Source: Hippophae tibetana (Eukaryota; Streptophyta; Magnoliopsida; Rosales; Elaeagnaceae). From it: a stretch of DNA of 64,000 nt. Both the position numbers and the translations under genes were made by a program. Positions 51,101 through 62,606 of the stretch are shown one piece after another; the first letter of the stretch is position 1; each line of letters starts with the position of its first letter. A model generated the notes under the pieces. It had not been told where the DNA came from. It saw only the letters and a list, made by a program, of their open reading frames with translations, and made no database searches. Location of the stretch: positions 5,929,319 to 5,993,318 of the forward strand of contig CM072808.1 of assembly GCA_037013495.1 (NCBI GenBank). Reading direction: 5' to 3'.

Positions 51101-52838
51101 AAAAAGTAGGGAGGAGAAAAAGAAAATGAATGTTGTTCACATTTTCAAAATCAAAAACACATTTGGTAAATATGAGTTACAACTTTCAACAGAGATAACT
51201 TTTGACTCGGTATCGAAAGGAATATTATAATATATCAAATTAAAGCTCGAATCAAATTAAACAATATGCATTTTCCTCGAAAGAGAAATCATTTTGGTAC
51301 ATAAATAACATCGTTTACATCACTTATTTACTGTTTAAAGTTTTTTCGCAACATTTTCATTTTACTTACTTCCGGTTTAATTCAATAGAGCTATAAAAAA
51401 GATATTGGTGCCTACCTAGGTTTGTTTATTTATATTTTTAATCAATCTCTCTTATTGAAAAAAATAGAGAAGAGAAAAAGAAAATGAATGTTGTTCACAT
51501 TTTCAAAATCAAAAACACAATTGGTAAATATCAGTTACAACTTTCAACGGAGATAACTTTTGACTGGGGTATCGAAACGAATATTATATTATATCAAATT
51601 AAAGCTCTTATCAAATTAAACAATATGCATTTTCCTCGAAAGGAAAATCATTTTTGTACCGAAATAACATCGTTTACATCACTTATTTACTGCTTAAAGT
51701 TTTTGACGTACCATTTTCATTTTACTTACTTCCGGCTTAATTCAATAGAGCTATAAAGGAGATATTGGTGCCGATCAAGGTTTGTTTTTTATATTTTCAA
51801 TCAATCTCTCTTATTGAAAAAATATTGAGGAGAAAAAAAGAACGGAGATTTTGTTCACATTTTCAAAAACAAAAAAAACATTTGGTAAATAAGAGTAACA
51901 ACTTTCAACGGAGATATCTTTTCACTCGGGGTATCGAAACGACTATTATAATTTATTAAATGGAATCTCATATCAAATTACACAATATGTATTGGTCTCC
52001 CAAGAAAAAAATCGTTTTTGTACCCAAATAACATCGTTTACATCACTTATTTAGTGTTTAAAGATTTTGACGCACCATTTTCATTTTACTTACTTCCGGT
52101 TTAATTGAAGAGAGCTATAAAGGAGATATTGGTGCCGACCTAGGTTTTTTTATTTATATTTTCAATGAATCTCTCTTATTGAAAAAAATAGAGAAGAGAA
52201 AAAAGAAAATGAATGTTGTTCACATTTTCAAAATCAAAAACACAATTGGTATATATCAGTTCCAACTTTCAACGGAGATAACTTTTGACTGGGGTATCGA
52301 AACGAATATTATAATATATCAAATAAAAGCTCTTATCAAATTAAACAATATGCATTTTCCTCGAAAGGAAAATCATTTTTGTACCCAAATAACATCGTTT
52401 ACATCACTTATTTACTGCTTAAAGTTTTTGACGTACCATTTTCATTTTATTTACTTCCGGCTTAATTCAAAAGAGCTATAAAGGAGATATTGGTGCCGAT
52501 CAAGGTTTGTTTTTTATATTTTCAATCAATCTCTCTAATTGAAAAAATATTGAGTACAAAAAAAGAACGGAGATTTTGTTCACATTTTCAAAAACAAAAA
52601 AACATTTGGTAAATAAGAGTAACAACTTTCAACGGAGATATCTTTTCACTCGGGGTATCGAAACGACTATTATAATTTATTAAATGGAATCTCATATCAA
52701 ATTACACAATATGTATTGGTCTCCCAAGAAAAAAATCGTTTTTGTACCCAAATAACATCGTTTACATCACTTATTTAGTGTTTAAAGATTTTGACGCACC
52801 ATTTTCATTTTACTTACTTCCGGTTTAATTCAAGAGAG
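48163..52838 (+). repeat. 13-mer higher-order repeat, copy 3
   Basis: A 4676 bp unit with A monomers at 48163, 48869, 49230, 49951, 50674, 51033, 51391 and 52115. It shares all marks of copy 2, including GGGAGGATAAAAAGG near 50027 and CTCTCTAATTG with GAGTACAAAAAAAG near 52540. Unlike copy 2, it continues into the same right flank as copy 1 (52839 onward matches 26136 onward). Confidence 0.95.
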
Positions 52839-54283
52839 CTATAAAGGAGATATTGGTGCCGACCTAGGTTTGTTTATTTATATTTTCAATGAATCTCTCT
52901 TATTGAAAAAAATAGAGAAGAGAAAAAGAAAATGAATGTTGTTCACATTTTCAAAATCAAAAACATAATTGGTAAATATCAGTTATAACTTTCAACGGAG
53001 ATAACTTTTGACTGGGGTATCGAAATGAATATTATAATATCTCTAATTAAAGCTCGTATCAAATTAAACAATATGCATTTTCCTCGAAAGGAAAATCATT
53101 TTTGTACCGAAATAACATCGTTTACATCACTTATTTACTACTTAAAGTTTTTGACGTACCATTTTCATTTTACTTACTTCCGGCTTAATTCAATAGAGCT
53201 ATAAAGGAGATATTGGTGCCAATCAAGGTTTGTTTTTTATATTTTCAATCAATCTCTCTCATTGAAAAAATATTGAGGAGAAAAAAAGAACGGAGATTTT
53301 GTTCACATTTTCAAAAACAAAAAAAACATTTGGTAAATAAGAGTAAGAACTTTCAACGGAGATATCTTTTCACTCGGGGTATCGAAACGGCTATTATAAT
53401 TTATTAAATGGAATCTCATATCAAATTACACAATATGTATTGGTCTCCCAAGAAAAAAATCGTTTTTGTACCCAAATAACATCGTTTACATCACTTATTT
53501 AGTGTTTAAAGATTTTGACGCACGATTTTCATTTTACTTACTTCCGGTTTAATTGAAGAGAGCTATAAAGGAGATATTGGTGCCGACCTAGGTTTGTTTG
53601 TTTATATTTTCAATCAATCTCTCTTATTGAAAAAATAGGGAAGAGAAAAAGAAAATGAATGTGGTTCAAATTTTGAAAATAGAAAACACATTTGGTAAAT
53701 ATGAGTTACAACTTTCAACGAAGATAAATTTTGACTGAGGTATCGAAACGATTATTATAATATATCAAATTAAAGCTCGTATCAAATTAAACAATATGCA
53801 TTTTCCTCGAAAGGATAATCATTTTTGTACCCAAATAACATCGTTTACATCACTTATTTACTATTTAAAGTTTTTGACGCAACATTTTCATTTTACTTAC
53901 TTCCGGTTTAATTCAATAGAGCTATAAAGGAGATATTGGAGCCGATCTAGGTTTGTTTTTTTATATTTTCAATCAATCTCTCTTATTGAAAAAATATTGA
54001 GTAGAAAAAAAGAACGGAGATGTTGTTCACATTTTGAAAAACAAAAAAACATTTGGTAAATAAGAGTAACAACTTTCAACGGAGATAACGGTTTACTCGG
54101 GTATCGAAACAAATTTTATAATTTATTAAATGGATGCTCGTATCAAAGTACACAATATGCATTGGTCACGCAAGAAAAAAATCGTTTTTGTACCCAAATA
54201 ACATCGTTTACATCACTTATTTACTGTTTAAATTTTTGACGCACCATTTTCATTTTACTTACGTCCGGTTTAATTCAATAGAC
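52839..54283 (+). repeat. Diverged ABAB tetramer ending in a chimeric B monomer
   Basis: A 1445 bp unit with A monomers at 52839 and 53563, parallel to 26136-27581 at an offset of 26,703 bp. The first A has C-to-T changes (AAACATAATTGG, GTTATAACTT, GAAATGAAT) that put stops in a frame still open at 26229. The B starting at 53922 switches to a class-A tail between about 54,184 and 54,214. Confidence 0.9.
54184..54214 (+). other. Second B-B phase-shift junction (B body fused to A tail)
   Basis: The monomer starting at 53922 is B1-like up to GAAAAAAATCG, then takes the A tail CACTTATTTACTGTTTAAAT with TAGACC. The next monomer (54284) is B with GATCAAGG. The switch lies in the shared stretch ending ACATCGTTTACATCA. 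Confidence 0.88.
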
Positions 54284-57200
54284 CTATAAAGGAGATATTG
54301 GTGCCGATCAAGGTTTGTTTTTTTATATTTTCAATCAATCTCTCTTATTGAAAAAATATTGAGTAGAAAAAAAGAACGGAGATTTTGTTCACATTTTCAA
54401 AAACAAAAAAACATTTGGTAAATAAGAGTAACAACTTTCAACGGAGATATTTTTTTACTCGGGGTATCGAAACGACTATTATAATTTATGAAATGGAAGC
54501 TCATATGAAATTACACAATATGTATTGGTCTCATAAGAAAAAAGTCGTTTTTGTACCCAAATAACATTGTTTACATCACTTATTTAGTGTTTAAAGTTTT
54601 TCACGCAGCATTTTCATTTCACTTACTTCCGGTTTAATTCAAGAGAGCTATAAAGGAGATATTGGTGCCGACCTAGGTTTGTTTGTTTATATTTTCAATC
54701 AATCTCTCTTGTTGAAATAATAGGGAAGAGAAAAAGAAAATGAATGTGGTTGACATTTTCAAAATAGAAAACACATTTGGTAAAGATGAGTTACAACTTT
54801 CAACGGAGATAACTTTTGACTGAGGTATCGAAACAAATATTATATTATATCAAATTAAAGCTCTTATCAAATTAAACAATATGCATTTTCCTCGAAAGGA
54901 AAATCATTTTTGTACCGAAATAACATCGTTTACATCACTTATTTACAGCTTAAAGTTTTTGACGTACCATTTTCATTTTACTTACTTCCGGCTTAATTCA
55001 ATAGAGCTATAAAGGAGATATTGGTGCCGATCAAGGTTTATTTTTTATATTTTCAATCAATCTCTCTTATTGAAAAAATATTGAGGAGAAAAAAAGAACG
55101 GAGATTTTGTTCACATTTTCAAAAACAAAAAAAAACATTTGGTAAATAAGAGTAACAACTTTCAACGGAGATATCTTTTCACTCGGGGTATCGAAACGAC
55201 TATTATAATTTACTAAATGGAATCTCATATCAAATTACACAATATGTATTGGTCTCCCAAGAAAAAAATCGTTTTTGTACCCAAATAACATCGTTTACAT
55301 CACTTATTTAGTGTTTAAAGATTTTGACGCACCATTTTCATTTTACTTACTTCCGGTTTAATTGAAGAGAGCTATAAAGGAGATATTGGTGCCGACCTAG
55401 GTTTGTTTGTTTATATTTTCAATCAATCTCTCTTATTGAAAAAATAGGGAAGAGAAAAAGAAAATGAATGTGGTTCAAATTTTCAAAATAGAAAACACAT
55501 TTGGTAAATATGAGTTACAACTTTCAACGGAGATAAATTTTGACTGAGGTATCGAAACGATTATTATAATATATCAAATTAAAGCTCATATCAAATTAAA
55601 CAATATGCATTTTCCTCGAAAGGAAAATCATTTTTGTACCCAAATAACATCGTTTACATCACTTATTTACTGCTTAAAGTTTTTGACGTACCATTTTCAT
55701 TTTATTTACTTCCGGCTTAATTCAAAAGAGCTATAAAGGAGATATTGGTGCCGATCAAGGTTTGTTTTTTTATATTTTCAATCAATCTCTCTTATTGAAA
55801 AAATATTGAGTAGAAAAAAAGAACGGAGATTTTGTTCACATTTTCAAAAACAAAAAAACATTTGGTAAATAAGAGTAACAACTTTCAACGGAGATATTTT
55901 TTTACTCGGGGTATCGAAACGACTATTATAATTTATGAAATGGAAGCTCATATGAAATTACACAATATATATTGGTCTCATAAGAAAAAAGTCGTTTTTG
56001 TACCCAAATAACATTGTTTACATCACTTATTTAGTGTTTAAAGTTTTTCACGCAGCATTTTCATTTCACTTACTTCCGGTTTAATTCAAGAGAGCTATAA
56101 AGGAGATATTGGTGCCGACCTAGGTTTGTTTGTTTATATTTTCAATCAATCTCTCTTGTTGAAATAATAGGGAAGAGAAAAAGAAAATGAATGTGGTTGA
56201 CATTTTCAAAATAGAAAACACATTTGGTAAAGATGAGTTACAACTTTCAACGGAGATAACTTTTGACTGAGGTATCGAAACAAATATTATATTATATCAA
56301 ATTAAAGCTCTTATCAAATTAAACAATATGCATTTTCCTCGAAAGGAAAATCATTTTTGTACCGAAATAACATCGTTTACATCACTTATTTACTGCTTAA
56401 AGTTTTTGACGTACCATTTTCATTTTACTTACTTCCGGCTTAATTCAATAGAGCTATAAAGGAGATATTGGTGCCGATCAAGGTTTATTTTTTATATTTT
56501 CAATCAATCTCTCTTATTGAAAAAATATTGAGGAGAAAAAAAGAACGGAGATTTTGTTCACATTTTCAAAAACAAAAAAAACATTTGGTAAATAAGAGTA
56601 ACAACTTTCAACGGAGATATCTTTTCACTCGGGGTATCGAAACGACTATTATAATTTACTAAATGGAATCTCATATCAAATTACACAATATGTATTGGTC
56701 TCCCAAGAAAAAAATCGTTTTTGTACCCAAATAACATCGTTTACATCACTTATTTAGTGTTTAAAGATTTTGACGCACCATTTTCATTTTACTTACTTCC
56801 GGTTTAATTCAAGAGAGCTATAAAGGAGATATTGGTGCCGTCCTAGGTTTGTTTGTTTATATTTTCAATCAATCTCTCTTGTTGAAATAATAGGGAAGAG
56901 AAAAAGAAAATGAATGTGGTTGACATTTTCAAAATAGAAAACACATTTGGTAAAGATGAGTTACAACTTTCAACGGAGATAACTTTTGACTGAGGTATCG
57001 AAACAAATATTATATTATATCAAATTAAAGCTCTTATCAAATTAAACAATATGCATTTTCCTCGAAAGGAAAATCATTTTTGTACCCAAATAACATCGTT
57101 TACATCACTTATTTACTGTTTAAATTTTTGACGCACCATTTTCATTTTACTTACTTCCGGTTTAATTCAATAGAGCTATAAAGGAGATATTGGAGCCGAT

Positions 57201-58264
57201 ATAGGTTTGTTTTTTTTATATTTTCAATCAATCTCTCTTAGTGAAAAAATATTGAGTAGAAAAAAAGAACGGAGTTGTTGTTCACATTTTGAAAAACAAA
57301 AAAACATTTGGTAAATAAGAGTAACAACTTTCAACGGAGATAACGTTTTACTCGGGTATCGAAACGAATTTTATAATTTATTAAATGGATGCTCGTATCA
57401 AATTACACAATATGCATTGGTCACGCATGAAAAAAATCGTTTTTGTACGCAAATAACATCGTTTACATCATTTATTTAGTGTTTAAAGATTTTTACGCAG
57501 CATTTTCATTTTACTTAATTCAATTTTAATTCAATAGAGCTATAAAGGAGATATTGGTGCCGACCTAGGTTTGTTTATTTATATTTTCAATGAATCTCTC
57601 TTATTGAAAAAAATAGAGAAGAGAAAAAAGAAAATGAATGTTGTTCACATTTTCAAAATCAAAACCACATTTGGTAAATATGAGTTACAACTTTCAATGG
57701 AGATGACTTTTGACTGGGGTATCGAAAGGAATATTATAATATATCAAATTAAAGCTCGTATCAAATTAAACAATATGCATTTTCCTCGAAAGGGAAATCA
57801 TTTTTGTACCCAAATAACATCGTTTACATAACTTATTTACTATTTAGAGTTTTTGATGCACTATTTTCATTTTACTTACGTCCGGTTTAATTCAATAGAC
57901 CTATAAAGGAGATATTGGTGCCGATCTAGGTTTGGTTTTTTATATTTTCAATCAATCTCCCTTATTGAAAAAATATTGAGTAGAAAAAAAGAACAGAGAT
58001 GTTGTTCACATTTTAAAAAACAAAAAAAACATTTGGTAAATAATAGTAACAACTTTCAACGGAGATAACTTTTTTCTCGGGTATCGAAACGAATATTTTA
58101 ATTTATGAAATGGAAGCTCGTATCAAATTACACAATATGCATTGTTCACGCAAGAAAAAAGTCGTTTTTGTACCCAAATAACATAGTTTACATCATTTAT
58201 TTAGTGTTTAAAGTTTTTCACGCAGCATTTTCATTTTACTTACTTCAGGTATAATTCAATAGAG
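54284..58264 (+). repeat. Diverged 11-monomer stretch, B followed by five AB dimers
   Basis: A 3981 bp stretch with A monomers at 54648, 55372, 56095, 56818 and 57540. The A monomers at 54648, 56095 and 56818 share GTTGAAATAATAGGGAAGAG, GTGGTTGACATTTTC and GGTAAAGATGAG. The part from about 54,300 to 55,355 is repeated 1447 bp downstream. All A frames except that at 57634 are closed early by TTTTGACTGAGG. The last dimer (57540) returns to A3-like sequence. Confidence 0.88.
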
Positions 58265-60435
58265 CTATAAAGGAGATATTGGTGCCGAACTAGGTTTGTT
58301 TATTTATATTTTCAATCAATCTCTCTTATTGAAAAAAATAGGGAGGAGAAAAAGAAAATGAATGTTGTTCATATTTTCAAAATAAAAAACACATTTGGTA
58401 AATATGAGTTACAACTTTCAATAGAGATAAATTTTGACTGGGGTATGGAAACGAATATTATAATATCTCTAATTAAAGCTCGTATCAAATTAAACAATAT
58501 GCATTTTCCTCGAAATAAAAATAATTTTTGTACCCAAATAACATCGTTTACATCACTTATTTAGTGTTTAAAGATTTTGACGCAACATTTTCAATTTACT
58601 TACTTCCGGTTTAATTCAAAAGAGCTATAAAGGAGATATTGGAGCCGATCTAGGGTTTGTTTTTTTATATTTTCAATCAATCTTTCTTATTGAAAAAATA
58701 TTGAGTAGAAAAAAAGAACGGAGATGTTGTTCACATTTTCAAAAACAAAAAAAACATTTGGTAAATAAGTGTAAAAACTTTCAACGGAGATATCTTTTTA
58801 CTCGGGGTATCGAAACGACTATTATAATTTATTAAATTGAATCTCATATGAAATTACACAATATGTATTGGTCTCATAAGAAAAAAATCGTTTTTGTACC
58901 CAAATAACATCGTTTACATCACTTATTTAGTGTTTAAAGATTTTGACGCACTATTTTAATTTTACTTACTTCCGGTTTAATTCAAGAGAGCTATAAAGGA
59001 GATATTGGTGCCGACCTAGGTTTGTTTTTTTATATTTTCAATCATTATCTCTTATTGAAATAATAGGGAAGAGAAAAAGAAAATGAATGTGGTTGACATT
59101 TTCAAAATAGAAAACACATTTGGTAAAGATGAGTTACAACTTTCAACGGAGATAACTTTTGACTGAGGTATCGAAACAAATATTATATTATATCAAATTA
59201 AAGCTCTTATCAAATTAAACAATATGCATTTTCCTCGAAAGGAAAATCATTTTTGTACCGAAATAACATCGTTTACATCACTTATTTACTGCTTAAAGTT
59301 TTTGACGTACCATTTTCATTTTACTTACTTCCGGCTTAATTCAATAGAGCTATAAAGGAGATATTGGTGCCGATCAAGGTTTGTTTTTTATATTTTCAAT
59401 CAATCTCTCTTATTGAAAAAATATTGAGGAGAAAAAAAGAACGGAGATTTTGTTCACATTTTCAAAAACAAAAAAAACATTTGGTAAATAAGAGTAACAA
59501 CTTTCAACGGAGATATCTTTTCACTCGGGGTATCGAAACGACTATTATAATTTACTAAATGGAATCTCATATCAAATTACACAATATGTATTGGTCTCCC
59601 AAGAAAAAAATCGTTTTTGTACCCAAATAACATCGTTTACATCACTTATTTAGTGTTTAAAGATTTTGACGCACCATTTTCATTTTACTTACTTCCGGTT
59701 TAATTGAAGAGAGCTATAAAGGAGATATTGTTGCCGACCTAGGTTTGTTTGTTTATATTTTCAATCAATCTCTCTTATTGAAAAAATAGGGAAGAGAAAA
59801 AGAAAATGAATGTGGTTCAAATTTTCAAAATAGAAAACACATTTGGTAAATATGAGTTACAACTTTCAACGGAGATAAATTTTGACTGAGGTATCGAAAC
59901 GATTTTTATAATATATCAAATTAAAGCTCGTATCAAATTAAACAATATGCATTTTCCTCGAAAGGAAAATCATTTTTGTACCCAAATAACATCGTTTACA
60001 TCACTTATTTACTGCTTAAAGTTTTTGACGTACCATTTTCATTTTACTTACTTCCGGCTTAATTCAATAGAGCTATAAAGGAGATATTGGTGCCGATCAA
60101 GGTTTGTTTTTTATATTTTCAATCAATCTCTCTTATTGAAAAAATATTGAGTAGAAAAAAAGAACGGAGATTTTGTTCACATTATCAAAAACAAAAAAAC
60201 ATTTGGTAAATAAGAGTAACAACTTTCAACGGAGATATCTTTTTACTCGGGGTATCGAAACCACTATTATAATTTATTAAATGGAATCTCATATCAAATT
60301 ACACAATATGTATTGGTCTCACAAGAAAAAAATCGTTTTTGTACCCAAATAACATCGTTTACATCATTTATTTAGTGTTTAAAGTTTTTCACGCAGCATT
60401 TTCATTTTACTTACTTCAGGTATAATTCAATAGAG
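58265..60435 (+). repeat. Right-hand hexamer higher-order repeat (2171 bp), copy 1
   Basis: ABABAB with A monomers at 58265, 58991 and 59714. The first A is a diverged A1 with AAAATAAAAAACACA, AGAGATAAATTTTGAC, GGTATGGAAACG and AAAAATAATTTTTG. The second and third have the early stop GACTGAGG. This hexamer differs in its subtypes from the one at 144, so hexamers arose at least twice or diverged strongly. Confidence 0.9.
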
Positions 60436-62606
60436 CTATAAAGGAGATATTGGTGCCGAACTAGGTTTGTTTATTTATATTTTCAATCAATCTCTCTTAT
60501 TGAAAAAAATAGGGAGGAGAAAAAGAAAATGAATGTTGTTCACATTTTCAAAATAAAAAACACATTTGGTAAATATGAGTTACAACTTTCAATAGAGATA
60601 AATTTTGACTGGGGTATGGAAACGAATATTATAATATCTCTAATTAAAGCTCGTATCAAATTAAACAATATGCATTTTCCTTGAAATAAAAATAATTTTT
60701 GTACCCAAATAACATCGTTTACATCACTTATTTAGTGTTTAAAGATTTTGACGCAACATTTTCAATTTACTTACTTCCGGTTTAATTCAAAAGTGCTATA
60801 AAGGAGATATTGGAGCCGATCTAGGGTTTGTTTTTTTATATTTTCAATCAATCTTTCTTATTGAAAAAATATTGAGTAGAAAAAAAGAACGGAGATGTTG
60901 TTCACATTTTCAAAAACAAAAAAAAACATTTGGTAAATAAGTGTAAAAACTTTCAACGGAGATATCTTTTTACTCGGGGTATCGAAACGACTATTATAAT
61001 TTATTAAATTGAATCTCATATGAAATTACACAATATGTATTGGTCTCATAAGAAAAAAATCGTTTTTGTACCCAAATAACATCGTTTACATCACTTATTT
61101 AGTGTTTAAAGATTTTGACGCACCATTTTCATTTTACTTACTTCCGGTTTAATTGAAGAGAGCTATAAAGGAGATATTGGTGCCGACCTAGGTTTGTTTG
61201 TTTATATTTTCAATCAATCTCTCTTATTGAAAAAATAGGGAAGAGAAAAAGAAAATGAATGTGGTTCAAATTTTCAAAATAGAAAACACATTTGGTAAAG
61301 ATGAGTTACAACTTTCAACGGAGATAACTTTTGACTGAGGTATCGAAACAAATATTATATTATATCAAATTAAAGCTCTTATCAAATTAAACAATATGCA
61401 TTTTCCTCGAAAGGAAAATCATTTTTGTACCGAAATAACATCGTTTACATCACTTATTTACTGCTTAAAGTTTTTGACGTACCATTTTCATTTTACTTAC
61501 TTCCGGCTTAATTCAATAGAGCTATAAAGGAGATATTGGTGCCGATCAAGGTTTGTTTTTTATATTTTCAATCAATCTCTCTTATTGAAAAAATATTGAG
61601 GAGAAAAAAAGAACGGAGATTTTGTTCACATTTTCAAAAACAAAAAAAACATTTGGTAAATAAGAGTAACAACTTTCAACGGAGATATCTTTTCAATCGG
61701 GGTATCGAAACGACTATTATAATTTACTAAATGGAATCTCATATCAAATTACACAATATGTATTGGTCTCCCAAGAAAAAAATCGTTTTTGTACCCAAAT
61801 AACATCGTTTACATCACTTATTTAGTGTTTAAAGATTTTGACGCACCATTTTCATTTTACTTACTTCCGGTTTAATTGAAGAGAGCTATAAAGGAGATAT
61901 TGGTGCCGACCTAGGTTTGTTTGTTTATATTTTCAATCAATCTCTCTTATTGAAAAAATAGGGAAGAGAAAAAGAAAATGAATGTGGTTCAAATTTTCAA
62001 AATAGAAAACACATTTGGTAAATATGAGTTACAACTTTCAACGGAGATAAATTTTGACTGAGGTATCGAAACGATTTTTATAATATATCAAATTAAAGCT
62101 CGTATCAAATTAAACAATATGCATTTTCCTCGAAAGGAAAATCATTTTTGTACCCAAATAACATCGTTTACATCACTTATTTACTGCTTAAAGTTTTTGA
62201 CGTACCATTTTCATTTTACTTACTTCCGGCTTAATTCAATAGAGCTATAAAGGAGATATTGGTGCCGATCAAGGTTTGTTTTTTATATTTTCAATCAATC
62301 TCTCTTATTGAAAAAATATTGAGTAGAAAAAAAGAACGGAGATTTTGTTCACATTTTCAAAAACAAAAAAACATTTGGTAAATAAGAGTAACAACTTCAA
62401 CGGAGATATCTTTTTACTCGGGGTATCGAAACCACTATTATAATTTATTAAATGGAATCTCATATCAAATTACACAATATGTATTGGTCTCACAAGAAAA
62501 AAATCGTTTTTGTACCCAAATAACATCGTTTACATCACTTATTTAGTGTTTAAAGATTTTGACGCACCATTTTCATTTTACTTACTTCCTGTTTAATTCA
62601 AGAGAG
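60436..62606 (+). repeat. Right-hand hexamer (2171 bp), copy 2
   Basis: A monomers at 60436, 61163 and 61886. The first A has CCTTGAAATAAAAATAAT, a C-to-T change that turns CGA into a stop. The second A is mosaic: GTGGTTCAAATTTTC as in 59714, then GGTAAAGATGAG as in 58991. Confidence 0.9.
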
